DNA of 64,000 bases from an uncultured Opitutia bacterium (GTDB lineage: Bacteria; Verrucomicrobiota; Verrucomicrobiia; Opitutales; Opitutaceae): contig CAIPAH010000023.1 of NCBI GenBank assembly GCA_903862955.1, forward strand, positions 186,001 through 250,000, given 5' to 3'. The notes beneath the pieces are model-generated. The model was not told where the DNA came from. It saw only the letters and a list, made by a program, of their open reading frames with translations, and ran no database searches. Both the position numbers and the translations under genes were made by a program. Within the stretch, counting starts at the first letter, position 1; each line of letters begins with the position of its first letter. Shown one piece after another: positions 44,821 through 54,027 of the stretch.

Positions 44821-46266
44821 TCAGAGCAGCGGCGCCAGCAGGCGGCTGAAGTCCTCCAGCATGCCCGACCACAGGCGGTGCGGGCGCTTCCGGTTGACGA
44901 ACTCGCGGCAACTCTCCGCCTGCTCGCGGGCCCAGGCCTTCATCGCCAGCGCTTCGGCCGTGGTGTGCACCACCACGCCGATCTCGAAGTTCACGAACAG
45001 GCTGCGCAGGTCAAAATTCGCCGAGCCCAGCAAGCCGACGCGGTCGTCCACGATGACGGCCTTGCTGTGCATCATGCCGGGCTGGAACAGCAGCACGCGC
45101 CCGCCGGCCAGGCAGAGTTCCCGGATGTAGTGCCGTCGCGCGAAGTCCGTCACCGGGTGATTGGAATGTTCGGGCACGATCAGGGTCACCTCGCGTCCCG
45201 CCCGGGCCTTCACGATCAGGGAGCGCAGCAGCACGTCGTCGGGGATGAAATAGGGCGTGACGATCCAGATGCTCTTCTCGGCCTCCTGGATCATGGAGAT
45301 AATGCCCTCGTAGAGCGGATCGCCGGGCACGTCCGGGCCGCTCGCGACGACCTGCAGCTCGGCCGGGCCCCGGTCCGCCGCCGAATCGATGCGCGGGCCG
45401 CGGCGGAGCGTTTCGGGGGACTGGCGGCTCGCAAAGCACCAGTCCGCGATGAAAACCTCGTTCAACAACGTCGCGGCGGGTCCCTCGATCAGCGCCCCGA
45501 GATCGCGAAAACGTTTTCGGTAGGGCGCCGACCCCATGTATTCGTTGGCGAGGTTGTGGCCGCCGACGATGGCGATGGCGTGGTCAAAGACGGCGATTTT
45601 GCGGTGATTGCGGAGATTCGCCGAGCCGCGCGAGGTGAACGGCAGCACGCGCATGAACTTGCACACCTCGCCGCCGGCCGCGCGCAGCTCGGCGTGGAAG
45701 CTCGGGCGGATGAACATGCAGCCGACGGCGTCGAGCAGCAGCCGCACCTTCACGCCCTCGCGGGCGCGTTCCGCCAGCAGCCGCACGAGGCTCCGACCGG
45801 TGTCATCGCGCCCGAGGATGAACGTGTTGATGTGGATCGTGCGGCGGGCCGCGCGGATTTGTTTCACCAAGGTCGCGTAGGTGTCCTCGCCGGTGGTCAG
45901 CAGTTTTAGCCGGTTGCCGGCGACGGGTGCGCCAGCGCCGCTGGACATGATCGTGTGGGCGACGGGCTGCGTGGCGAAGATGGAGGCGGTGGCGGGCGAA
46001 TGGGGCAGGTGAGGGGTGAGGGGAGCCTTGCGGGCGGCCAGCCGGCGGAGTTTGCGTCCGCCGAAGATGAGGTAAAGCGGCACCCCGACGTAGGGCAGGA
46101 GCACGATGACGAGCAGCCAGGCAAACGTGTTCGCCGGGGCCTTTTTTTGGCTCATCAGGCGCGCGACCAGGAGCAGGGCGAGGACGAAACCGCCGATGGT
46201 GAGCAGGTCGTTCAGCAGCCCCCGGGCGAGGAAATCCGAGAGTATCTCTTTCGCGTCGGTGAACAT
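44821..46266 (-). CDS. cls: Cardiolipin synthase
   Basis: A 481-residue phospholipase D family protein. Two N-terminal membrane segments with the PLDc_N pattern (LIFGGRKLRRL after them) are followed by two HKD motifs: NHRKIAVFDHAIAIVGG and MHSKAVIVDDRVGLLGSANFD. It joins two phosphatidylglycerols into cardiolipin and glycerol. Start taken at MFTDAKEILSDF; the upstream ATG at 46368 is inside the tRNA-proximal region and lacks family support. Confidence 0.93.
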   Translation of the reverse strand: MFTDAKEILSDFLARGLLNDLLTIGGFVLALLLVARLMSQKKAPANTFAWLLVIVLLPYVGVPLYLIFGGRKLRRLAARKAPLTPHLPHSPATASIFATQPVAHTIMSSGAGAPVAGNRLKLLTTGEDTYATLVKQIRAARRTIHINTFILGRDDTGRSLVRLLAERAREGVKVRLLLDAVGCMFIRPSFHAELRAAGGEVCKFMRVLPFTSRGSANLRNHRKIAVFDHAIAIVGGHNLANEYMGSAPYRKRFRDLGALIEGPAATLLNEVFIADWCFASRQSPETLRRGPRIDSAADRGPAELQVVASGPDVPGDPLYEGIISMIQEAEKSIWIVTPYFIPDDVLLRSLIVKARAGREVTLIVPEHSNHPVTDFARRHYIRELCLAGGRVLLFQPGMMHSKAVIVDDRVGLLGSANFDLRSLFVNFEIGVVVHTTAEALAMKAWAREQAESCREFVNRKRPHRLWSGMLEDFSRLLAPLL

Positions 46267-46370
46267 GGCCGGGGTGCCAGGACAGCAAGCCCGGAGGGGG
46301 CCGGCAACGCGACGCTGAAAAAAGCCTTGAACTAAGCAGGGTGAGCCGAGAGTTTTCGCGCTCCCCATTT

Positions 46371-46453
<83 letters not shown>

Positions 46454-46456
<3 letters not shown>

Positions 46457-46588
46457 TCCTTCGCCGAGGCTACGGATGGCACGGCCACCCCCTAGGATTA
46501 CGGGGTCGCCAGTGGGCTGAGTGGGGAACCCGAGAGCGAAGGATGCCCTTCGAAGTCCCGCCAACGGCGGGACGAAGTAGGGTGGCAT
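46454..46588. repeat. Structured inverted-repeat element just after tRNA-Tyr
   Basis: ATCCTTCGC (46456-46464) pairs with GCGAAGGAT (46536-46544), enclosing CCATCC/GGATGG; directly after it comes a second hairpin with a 7-bp core TCCCGCC / GGCGGGA (46556-46562, 46566-46572) whose outer ends TGCC/GGCA also pair. It overlaps the last bases of the tRNA. No coding content in this 180-base gap before radC. Confidence 0.55.
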
Positions 46589-46639
46589 ACCTGAGACGCC
46601 TCATTTCGCGCGATTGGCCGATTTCCGCCCCCTCCGCCC

Positions 46640-47341
46640 TCAAATCAACCCCGCCTCGCGGAAGCTGTAAAACCCTCGCCCGGTGGGGTCTGCAGCGGTG
46701 CGGCCAAGGATCACGTGGTCCAAAAGGTCGATATCCACGGCTTTGGCCGCCTCCCGGAGCTGCCGGGTGATCTGGAGGTCGGCGGCGCTGGGCGCAGGGT
46801 CGCCGCTGGGGTGGTTGTGGACGCAAACGACCGCCGTCGCGGCCTCCCGGATGGCCTCGCGGAAGACCTCGCGAGGATGGGCCAGGGCGGCGGTAGCGGT
46901 GCCGGAGGTGACCTCCACTCGTTTGAGCAGCCGGTTCTTCCGATTCAGGCAGAGCACCCAGAATTTCTCCACCTCCAGTCCCAAGGTGAACGGCTGGAAA
47001 TACGCCGCCACGACGTCGGCGCGGTTGAGAACGGGCGCGTCGGCGGCTTGCTGGCCGATGACGCGGCGGGCGATTTCCATCGTGGTGAGCAATTGCAGGG
47101 CCTTGACGTGCCCGATGCCCCGGAGCGCCCGAAACTGTGGGGCGCGCCACGCCATCAGCCCGGCGAGCGAACCGCCCTCGGCCAGCAGGCGCGTCGCGAG
47201 GGTCATCACGTCCTGCCCGCGGGTGCCGCTGCGCAGCAGCATCGCCAGCAACTCGGTGTCACTGAGCGCGCCGGCGCCGAGGCGCTCCAACCTTTCCTGT
47301 GGTCGCTCGCCGGCGGCCATCTCCCGCAGGCGATTCGGCAC
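46640..47341 (-). CDS. radC: RadC-family JAB/MPN protein
   Basis: A ~233-residue protein with helix-hairpin-helix region (FRALRGIGHVKALQLL) and the JAMM metal motif VHNHPSGDPAPSAAD, plus HVILGR near the end, the standard RadC form. The molecular function of RadC is unsettled. The start is uncertain: GTG at 47341 gives VPNRLREMAAGERPQERL, which matches family N-termini; ATG at 47320 is the alternative, and an open frame continues to 47596. Confidence 0.88.
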   Translation of the reverse strand: MPNRLREMAAGERPQERLERLGAGALSDTELLAMLLRSGTRGQDVMTLATRLLAEGGSLAGLMAWRAPQFRALRGIGHVKALQLLTTMEIARRVIGQQAADAPVLNRADVVAAYFQPFTLGLEVEKFWVLCLNRKNRLLKRVEVTSGTATAALAHPREVFREAIREAATAVVCVHNHPSGDPAPSAADLQITRQLREAAKAVDIDLLDHVILGRTAADPTGRGFYSFREAGLI

Positions 47342-47482
47342 AGGATACTCGGCGGGATCGGCCACAGGAAGGTTGGAGCAGTGACGAGCAAGGCTGCACG
47401 TGGAACTGAATCCGACATGCGTGCCGTCTTTTTTCCGCAATCCACACCGGCTCACGCGCACGTACGGCCCACGCGGAATGGC

Positions 47483-47511
47483 TTGGACAGGTTTTCGCGT
47501 TCTGCTAAAGT
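47483..47511 (+). promoter_or_regulatory. Candidate promoter of the ThuA-like gene
   Basis: TTGGAC (47483-47488), a 17-base spacer and TAAAGT (47506-47511), 14 bases before the ATG at 47526 and within the divergent gap to radC. Confidence 0.35.
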
Positions 47512-47525
47512 CATGGTTCTCCACC

Positions 47526-48266
47526 ATGAATCCTCTACGCGTCACCGTCTGGGGCGAGAACGTCCACGAACACAAAAACGCCAAGGTAGCTGCCATCTAC
47601 CCGCGCGGCATGCACACCGCCATTGCGGAGGGCTTGCGCGAGCTGCTGCCCGGCGTCGCGGTGTCGACGGCCACGCTGCAGGAGGCCGAGCACGGCCTGA
47701 CTGTCGAGCGGCTGGCGGCGACGGATGTGCTGACGTGGTGGGGCCACATGGCGCACGATAAGGTGAGCGACGAGATCGTGGACCGCGTGCAGAAGCGCGT
47801 GCTCGAGGGCATGGGCCTGATCGTGCTGCACTCGGGGCACTACTCGAAAATCTTCAAGCGCCTGCTCGGCACGACGTGCTCGTTGACGTGGCGGGAGGCC
47901 GACGAGAAGGAGCGCCTGTGGGTGTGCAACCCGGGTCACCCCATCGCGCGGGGCCTGGACACGTATTTCGAGCTGCCGCAGGAGGAAATGTATGGCGAGC
48001 CGTTCGCGATCCCGGCGCCCGAGGAGCAGGTGCTGATCTCCTGGTTTGAGGGTGGCGAGGTGTTCCGCAGCGGCTGCTGCTGGCGCCGCGGCAACGGGAA
48101 GATCTTCTATTTCCGTCCCGGCCACGAAACCTACCCGACCTACCTCGACAAGAACGTCCGCAAAGTCATCGCCAACGCCGCCGAATGGGCGCGCCCGCAG
48201 GGCCTGTGGATCGACTCTTGCCCGAACGCGAAGAACCCGCCGGAGAAGATTGGGGCGAAGAAGTAA
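47526..48266 (+). CDS. ThuA-domain protein (trehalose-utilisation-like)
   Basis: A 246-residue protein with the class I glutamine-amidotransferase-like ThuA fold: [11 protein letters not shown] at the start, [42 protein letters not shown] and a late [13 protein letters not shown]. ThuA proteins take part in disaccharide (trehalose, 3-keto-sugar) metabolism but the reaction is not well defined. Start ATG at 47526 matches family N-termini. No sugar genes adjoin it; the 115-bp repeat copy 2 follows the stop. Confidence 0.85.
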   Translation: MNPLRVTVWGENVHEHKNAKVAAIYPRGMHTAIAEGLRELLPGVAVSTATLQEAEHGLTVERLAATDVLTWWGHMAHDKVSDEIVDRVQKRVLEGMGLIVLHSGHYSKIFKRLLGTTCSLTWREADEKERLWVCNPGHPIARGLDTYFELPQEEMYGEPFAIPAPEEQVLISWFEGGEVFRSGCCWRRGNGKIFYFRPGHETYPTYLDKNVRKVIANAAEWARPQGLWIDSCPNAKNPPEKIGAKK

Positions 48267-48276
48267 GCGATTTGGG

Positions 48277-48391
48277 TTGGCCACAAAAAGGCACAAGGGC
48301 TCAGGGGCGTCGAAATTGCCTCCCGTGCGCCTATAGGCGCGATGGAGGGTAAAGCCGCAGCCTCGGAAACTTTGCGCCTCTTTGTGGCCAA
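48277..48391. repeat. 115-bp palindromic repeat element, copy 2
   Basis: Same length and orientation as 28227-28341. End arms (48277-48299, 48369-48391) are inverted repeats at 19 of 23 positions; the left arms of the two copies agree at 21 of 23. The perfect palindrome GCGCCTATAGGCGC at 48327-48340 is again exactly 50 bases from the edge. It lies between the convergent ThuA-like and VOC genes. Confidence 0.88.
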
Positions 48392-48398
48392 CCACCGC

Positions 48399-48756
48399 TC
48401 AGGCATTCTCGGATTCGCAGCCGAAGCCGAGGTGGTTGCCATCGAGGTCCAGGACCACGAAATCCCTCATACCGTAGGGGTAGTTCTTCGGCTCCGTTTT
48501 CAGGCGGGCACCTTTACGCTTTAGCTCGGCAAAATACGCGTCGATCTCATCGCAAAAACACATAGACGTTTCCGCCACCCAGCGGTCGCTCGTGGGCGTT
48601 ATGCCCCGACAGGTGCAGGTAGACCTCACCAAACTTCAAGCCGGCGTAGTCGCCGAAGCGGAATTCCTCCTCGAACCCAAGCACTTCTTTGTAGTGCTTG
48701 AGGGCGGCCTCAAGGTTGGAAACCTGAAAGACAGCGGCGGCTTTTTGCGGGGTCAT
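48399..48756 (-). pseudogene. VOC/glyoxalase-family gene with a one-base frameshift
   Basis: Two overlapping frames together make one ~118-residue VOC protein. The first (from ATG at 48756) gives AVFQVSNLEAALKHYKEVLGF and ends GGGNVYVFLR; the second gives CDEIDAYFAELKRKG through FVVLDLDGNHLGF. The break is at a run of five A on the plus strand (48554-48558): with one base fewer the reading is VYVFCDEIDAYF and the protein is continuous. It is either a recent null mutation or a homopolymer sequencing error. VOC proteins of this type include dioxygenases and bleomycin-resistance-like binders; function unknown. Confidence 0.8.
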
Positions 48757-48802
48757 CGGTCTCCGTTACCTCATTGCCGCCAGCGCCGCAGGCTTTGCGC
48801 GC

Positions 48803-49795
48803 TCAGAAGTGCTTCACGTAGCCGTTGCGGCGGAGGCGCTCGAGCCAGCGTTCCTGGCTGATCTGGCCCATCTGCTGGGCGAGGAGGCGCTCAATTTGGT
48901 CGCGGACGTCGTCGAGCTGCTGGATGCCGGCGTATTTGCGGTCCTGCACGTAGAGCAGGAAGACGCCTTCCGGTAGCACCACGGCTTGGGAGCACTCGTC
49001 CTTCTTCATGTTGAAGACAATGTCGGTGAATTCCTTGCGGAAATCGGAGCGCTTCACCCAGCCCCAGTCGCCGCCCTTGGCGTGGCGGGAGTCCTGGCTG
49101 AATTCCTTGGCGAGATCCTCGAACTTCACGCCGGCCTTCAGCCGCGCCAGCACGACGTCCGCCTTGGCCTGCAGGTCGGTGTCGGATTCGCCGTTGGCGT
49201 GGGTGAACTGGATGAGGCGGAGGTGCACGCTGTCTTCCTGGTAAAACCGGTCCTTGTTTTCCTTGTAGAACGTCTCGATGCGCACCGGGCTGATGACGGT
49301 CTGGGTCTTGCGCTGCTGCTGGCGCATATACTGGTAAATGATGTCCTCCTCGACCTCGCGATGGTAGTCGCGCAGCGTGATGCCGCGGCCCCGCAGGTAG
49401 GCGAGGAACTTGGAGCGATCGTTGTCGAACTGCTCGCTCTCGATCTCCGCGATGCGGTTGTCGACGAAGCTGGCGGGGATGTGCTTTTTCTCGTCCTTGC
49501 GGAATTCCTTCACGATCAGTACGCGGTCGATGAGCTGCTGGATGACGTCGTCCTGGAGGGCTTCGAGCTTCTCGTTGAACTCCTTCTCGCTGCGGGCTTC
49601 GCGCTGCAGCTGGGGGATGAGCGGGCTGATTTCACGGCGGACATCGTCCACGGTGATGACCTTGTCCTCCGCGATGGCCGCGATGCCGTTGGCAAAGCGC
49701 AGGTTCAGGCCGTCATTGGCGGCGGACTGGCCGCGGGCAGCGGCAAGGAGTCCGACAGCGAGGAGAGCGAGGGTGAGACGGCGACCGAACATCAT
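48803..49795 (-). CDS. SurA-like periplasmic chaperone/peptidyl-prolyl isomerase
   Basis: A 330-residue exported protein: signal peptide about residues 1-22, SurA N-terminal helical domain (IAAIAEDKVITVDDV ... QLIDRVLIVKEF) and one parvulin domain (VHLRLIQFTH ... FEDLAKEFSQDSRHAKGGDWGW split). SurA has two parvulin domains; here one is seen. It assists outer-membrane protein folding. The start overlaps the mfd stop by 4 bases; a second Met codon directly follows the first. Confidence 0.87.
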   Translation of the reverse strand: MMFGRRLTLALLAVGLLAAARGQSAANDGLNLRFANGIAAIAEDKVITVDDVRREISPLIPQLQREARSEKEFNEKLEALQDDVIQQLIDRVLIVKEFRKDEKKHIPASFVDNRIAEIESEQFDNDRSKFLAYLRGRGITLRDYHREVEEDIIYQYMRQQQRKTQTVISPVRIETFYKENKDRFYQEDSVHLRLIQFTHANGESDTDLQAKADVVLARLKAGVKFEDLAKEFSQDSRHAKGGDWGWVKRSDFRKEFTDIVFNMKKDECSQAVVLPEGVFLLYVQDRKYAGIQQLDDVRDQIERLLAQQMGQISQERWLERLRRNGYVKHF

Positions 49796-52700
49796 GGATT
49801 GGGCAGGTTGTTCAAAAAAGAGACGATTTCCCTTAACCGTAGAAGCGGGCGGGGGGCGGTCAACCTTGGAAACCGGGTGCCAACCTGCACCCAGTCATCG
49901 CGGCGGCCGGTATTGCGCAGGCACTTCAAGCGGCTGGACTCCGTTTCGACGGAAATGATGCCTTTTTGTTCCGCCCGAATGCGGACTTCCGTGACGAGCA
50001 GGAGCGCCTTAACCTCCTCGCCGAACTTGCCGAACCGGTCCCGCAAGTCGTTTTCGATCTGTTTCAACGCCGGCAAGGTGTCGGCGAGGGCGAGTTTGCG
50101 GTAGAAGTCGATGCGCAACCGGCTCTCTCCCAGATAGCTGGCAGGGATGCGCGCCTGGATGCGCTCCACCTCGGTGTGGCCGGCTTGATCTTCGGCATCC
50201 TTGAGGGCGGTGTAGCTGTCCTCGTGGCGGCCGCGGACGGGCCCGCCGGCCGGCGCGGGGCTTTCGCCGATAAAGACGAAGTCGAGCTTCACGCTGGCGC
50301 GGATGGCCGCGGCGGTCTTTTCGCCCTTCAACCGGGCCACCGACTGGCGGAGCAGTTGGCAGTAAAGCTCGAAGCCGACCCCGACGATGTGGCCGCTTTG
50401 CTCGGCGCCGAGGAGGTTGCCCGCGCCGCGCAGCTCGAGATCGCGCATCGCAATCCGAAAACCTGCGCCGAGCTGCGTGTGCTGCCGCATCGCGGTCAGA
50501 CGCTGGCGGGCGACGTCGAGCAGCCGGGTGTGCCGGTGGAGCAGGAGATACGCGTAGGCCTGGTGTTTGAAACGCCCGACGCGGCCACGGAGCTGGTAGA
50601 GTTGCGACAGTCCGAAACGGTCGGCGCCCTCGATGATGATCGTGTTGCAGTTCGGGATATCGAGTCCGCTCTCGATGATCGTGGTGCACACGAGCATCTG
50701 GTAGCGCCCGGCGACGAACTCGGTCATCACTTCCTCCAGCTCGTGGGCGTTCATCTGCCCGTGGCCAACGCCGATGGTGAGTTCGGGCAGGAGTTTCCGC
50801 AACTGGGCGGCGATGAGGTCGATCGTCTGCACGCGATTGTGCAGGTAAAACACCTGTCCGCCGCGGCGGATCTCGTGGTGGACGGCGTCGAGGACGACCT
50901 TTTCGTCGTAGGTTTTGACGATCGTTTGGATTGGATGGCGGTTAGTCGGCGCGGTCTCGATCACGCTGAGGTCGCGCGCTCCCGTGAGCGCCATGTAGAG
51001 CGTGCGGGGAATCGGCGTGGCGCTCATCGAGAGCACATCGACGGTGGCGCGGAGGGCCTTGAAACGCTCCTTGTGCTTCACGCCGAAGCGCTGCTCCTCG
51101 TCGATCACGACGAGGCCGAGTTCGCGGAACTGGACGTCGCGCTGCAGCAGCCGGTGCGTCCCGATGAGGATGTCCACCTGGCCCGCGGCCGTGGCCGTGA
51201 GGATCTTCTTTTGCTCCGCGGGCGTGCGAAAGCGGCTGATCATCTCGACGGCGATCGGGTAGCCCGCCATGCGCTCGCGAAACGTGTTGAGGTGCTGCTG
51301 CGCCAGCACCGTCGTGGGCACGAGCACCGCGACCTGCCGGCCGCCTTGGACGGCCTTGAACGCGGCTCGAATGGCGACCTCGGTTTTGCCAAAGCCCACG
51401 TCACCGCAGATGAGGCGGTCCATCGGGCGGGTGTGCTCCATGTCCGTCTTCGTCTCGGCGATGGCCTTGAGCTGGTCGCGGGTCTCGGTGAACGGGAACG
51501 ACGCCTCGAACTCCTTCTGCCAGGTGGTGTCGGCGGAAAACGCGTGACCGGGCTGCGCCTCGCGCGCGGCGTGGATGCGCAGCAGCTCGGCGGCGAGGTC
51601 GATGGTGGCGAGCTCGGCGGCTTTGCGCGCTTTTTCCCAGCGACCGGAGCCGATGCGGCCGAGTTGGGGCTTGGCCTTGCTCAGGCCCACATAACGGCTG
51701 ATGAGATGCGACTCCTGCAGGGGCACGTGCAGCGTCACGTGGTCGTCAAACTCGAGGGAAATCACCTCGCGCAGGCCCTGGGCGGTATCGAGCTTGGTCA
51801 GGCCGCGATAGAGCGCGATGCCGTGCTGGAGGTGGACCACGAAGTCACCCTCGACCAGTTCCGAAAAATCGAGCAGCTGGTCGATCTGCGCCCGCTGCGC
51901 CACGGCGCGCGGATTGAGCAGTGGACGTCGCTGCCGCTGGCGGCCGAAGATCTCGGTCTCGGTGACGACGACGAGGCCGGTCGAGATGTAGGGCGGGGTC
52001 TCCTGACCCCGCCTGGATAGGATCGCGGAAGTGGCGGGGTCGGGAGACCCCGCCCTACAATCGAGCGTCGCGCCCGGACGAAAGGTCACCCGGAAACCCT
52101 CGTTGAGCGTGCCGCGGAGGAAACGTGGGCGCATCGCCTTGAGCGCGGGTCGCTCGGCGAGGATCTCCTTGATGCGCTGTTCCTCGCCGTCCTTGCCCGT
52201 GACGATCACGATGTCGTAGCCGACTTTCCGCCACGCGGCGACTTGCAGGAGAAACTTCAGCCGCGCGTCCTCTTCGACCTGCAGCCGTTCCTGGGCAACC
52301 AGGGCGCCCTCGGGGTAAGTGCGGTGGTGGGCGAGGCTCTCGGTGTCCCACGTCGCCTCGTCGGACGCGCCGTCGAACAGCGCGCTGGCCTCGTCCAGAT
52401 CGCTGAGGCCGAAGGCCCCGGCGCAGCGGGCCAGCAGCGGGGCGAGCCCCGGGCTGCTCTCCTGGGCGAACGAGCTGAATTCCTCCTCGAGCGAGGCGGG
52501 CTCGACGAAGACGAGCTGGGTGCCGGTCGAAAGGTAGTCCGCGATGCCGGTGGTCGACTCCGCGAGGCGGACGCGCGGCGAGGCGGAAAGCGTGATCGTC
52601 GTGACGCTGGCCCCCGAGCGCTGGGTGACGGGATCGAATTCGCGGATCTCCTCAATTTCATCGCCGAAGAAATCGAGCCGATAGGGCTGGTTGGCCGTGA

Positions 52701-53235
52701 CCGGGTAAACGTCAATGATGCCACCGCGAATGGCGTAGTGGCCGGGCGCCTCGCACACGGCCTCCGAGTCGTAGTCGAGCTGCTGCAGTTGCTCGAGCAG
52801 ACCTTGGAACGACTGCTTCTGCCCGCGGGCGAGGGTAAATTCGCGCGCGGAGAATTCCTCGAGGGCGGGCACGGGCTGAAGCAACGCCGCAGGCGTGGTG
52901 GTGACGACGAGCGTGTCGGGCGCGGTGGCCAGCGCGCGCGTAGCGCGGAGCCGGGAGAGCACGGTCACCCGCTCGCTCGAAGCCGCGAACGCCTCGCGCA
53001 TGTCGCGGCTGTCGCGCATCGATTCCGGGAAAACGAGGGCGGCTAAGGGCCGCATTCCGCCGGCGGCGGCGCAAAAGAACGCGATGTCCTCCGCCAGCTG
53101 TTCGGCGGTCTTCAGGTCCTCGGCGACGACCAGCCAGACCGGCGCGGGCTGTCGGCGCACCAGCTCAGCGATCACCGCGCCCCGGGCGGGCGGGCAGATG
53201 CCGGTGAGCTTGTGACGCGGAGAATCGGCAGGCAT
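49792..53235 (-). CDS. mfd: Transcription-repair coupling factor
   Basis: A 1147-residue protein with all Mfd modules: UvrB-like N-terminus (about 1-330), RNA-polymerase-interaction domain (VEGDFVVHLQHGIALYRG), superfamily 2 helicase core with GDVGFGKTEVA, VVIDEEQRFG, SATPIPRTL and QLRGRVGR, and the C-terminal TRCF domain. It removes stalled RNA polymerase and recruits UvrA. Residues about 393-417 are encoded by a 73-bp palindromic element read in frame; the flanking family sequence is intact on both sides. It is downstream of rnc and overlaps the SurA-like gene by 4 bases. Confidence 0.96.
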   Translation of the reverse strand: MPADSPRHKLTGICPPARGAVIAELVRRQPAPVWLVVAEDLKTAEQLAEDIAFFCAAAGGMRPLAALVFPESMRDSRDMREAFAASSERVTVLSRLRATRALATAPDTLVVTTTPAALLQPVPALEEFSAREFTLARGQKQSFQGLLEQLQQLDYDSEAVCEAPGHYAIRGGIIDVYPVTANQPYRLDFFGDEIEEIREFDPVTQRSGASVTTITLSASPRVRLAESTTGIADYLSTGTQLVFVEPASLEEEFSSFAQESSPGLAPLLARCAGAFGLSDLDEASALFDGASDEATWDTESLAHHRTYPEGALVAQERLQVEEDARLKFLLQVAAWRKVGYDIVIVTGKDGEEQRIKEILAERPALKAMRPRFLRGTLNEGFRVTFRPGATLDCRAGSPDPATSAILSRRGQETPPYISTGLVVVTETEIFGRQRQRRPLLNPRAVAQRAQIDQLLDFSELVEGDFVVHLQHGIALYRGLTKLDTAQGLREVISLEFDDHVTLHVPLQESHLISRYVGLSKAKPQLGRIGSGRWEKARKAAELATIDLAAELLRIHAAREAQPGHAFSADTTWQKEFEASFPFTETRDQLKAIAETKTDMEHTRPMDRLICGDVGFGKTEVAIRAAFKAVQGGRQVAVLVPTTVLAQQHLNTFRERMAGYPIAVEMISRFRTPAEQKKILTATAAGQVDILIGTHRLLQRDVQFRELGLVVIDEEQRFGVKHKERFKALRATVDVLSMSATPIPRTLYMALTGARDLSVIETAPTNRHPIQTIVKTYDEKVVLDAVHHEIRRGGQVFYLHNRVQTIDLIAAQLRKLLPELTIGVGHGQMNAHELEEVMTEFVAGRYQMLVCTTIIESGLDIPNCNTIIIEGADRFGLSQLYQLRGRVGRFKHQAYAYLLLHRHTRLLDVARQRLTAMRQHTQLGAGFRIAMRDLELRGAGNLLGAEQSGHIVGVGFELYCQLLRQSVARLKGEKTAAAIRASVKLDFVFIGESPAPAGGPVRGRHEDSYTALKDAEDQAGHTEVERIQARIPASYLGESRLRIDFYRKLALADTLPALKQIENDLRDRFGKFGEEVKALLLVTEVRIRAEQKGIISVETESSRLKCLRNTGRRDDWVQVGTRFPRLTAPRPLLRLREIVSFLNNLPNP
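51987..52059. repeat. 73-bp palindromic element inside mfd
   Basis: Two 27-base arms (51987-52013 and 52033-52059) are inverted repeats at 26 of 27 positions with a 19-base loop. The element is inside the mfd reading frame and adds about 24 residues, including RAGSPDPATS, without breaking the frame. Confidence 0.85.
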
Positions 53236-53241
53236 CGGAAG

Positions 53242-53329
53242 ATCGCGAAAACGCGGAGGAGCGGAAACGGGAAGGCGACCAAAGGCAAAAGCGCAATTCC
53301 GCGCTTCCGCCCCTTCGCGTTTCTGCGAT
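53242..53329. repeat. 88-bp hairpin element between rnc and mfd
   Basis: 25-base ends (53242-53266, 53305-53329) are inverted repeats at 21 of 25 positions. It fills nearly the whole gap between the rnc stop and the mfd start; no coding content. Confidence 0.65.
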
Positions 53330-54027
53330 TAGAGAGTGGATCCCGGCTCGAGCGCCTTCAGCGCTTCCAGCGCGGCGGCTTCCTCAGCGTCTTTTTTGGA
53401 GGGGCCAGCGCCGCTGCCGAGCGGGCGGTCGAGCAGGTGGACGGTGACTTGGTAAGCGCGTTGGTGGGCGACGCCCGTGGTCTTGGTGACCGTGTAGCGC
53501 AGGGCATTATTGCCGTGCTTGGGCTGTACGAGTTCCTGGAGGCGTCCCTTGGGGTTGTCGGCGGGCAGGGTTTTTTCCAGGTGGGCGGCGAGGTCGCCGT
53601 AAATCCGCAGGACGGTCTCGCGCGTGGGGCCGTAGCCCGCATCGAGGTAAATCGCCGCGACGAGCGCCTCGAACGCATCCTCCAGCGCGGACTGGCTGCG
53701 GGCGAGCTCGGGGGTGGCGGGTTGCACGCGGAGGGATTCGTCGAGCGACAGTTCGCGGGCGAGCTCGGCGATGAAGCGACCCTCGACGAGTTTCTTGCGG
53801 AGGTTGGTGAGCACGCCCTCGCGCTCCGAAGGATAGAGGCGGAAAATCTCCTCGCTGAGCACCAGCTGCAGCACGGCGTCACCGAGGAACTCGAGACGCT
53901 GGTTGGCTTCCTTCAGCCCGGGCAGTTCGTTGGCGAGGGACGGATGGGTGAGCGCGCGCGCCAGCAACGCGGGGTCGCGGAACGTGTAGCCGAGGCGGCT
54001 TTGCAGCTGGAGCAGGACGTCGCTCAT
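53329..54027 (-). CDS. rnc: Ribonuclease III
   Basis: A 232-residue protein: RNase III signature QRLEFLGDAVLQLVLSEEI with the catalytic Glu/Asp pairs, a second acidic site in EDAFEALVAAIYLD, then a double-stranded RNA binding domain (PKGRLQELVQ ... SKKDAEEAAALEALKAL). It processes rRNA precursors and structured mRNAs. The long in-frame upstream extension is not part of the gene; MSDVLLQLQ is the family start. It overlaps the ABC-2 permease gene by 4 bases. Confidence 0.95.
   Translation of the reverse strand: MSDVLLQLQSRLGYTFRDPALLARALTHPSLANELPGLKEANQRLEFLGDAVLQLVLSEEIFRLYPSEREGVLTNLRKKLVEGRFIAELARELSLDESLRVQPATPELARSQSALEDAFEALVAAIYLDAGYGPTRETVLRIYGDLAAHLEKTLPADNPKGRLQELVQPKHGNNALRYTVTKTTGVAHQRAYQVTVHLLDRPLGSGAGPSKKDAEEAAALEALKALEPGSTL

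Noticed and set aside
49966-52020. Plus-strand open frame of 684 codons inside mfd
   Set aside because: Antisense to well-supported helicase motifs; composition typical of shadow frames.
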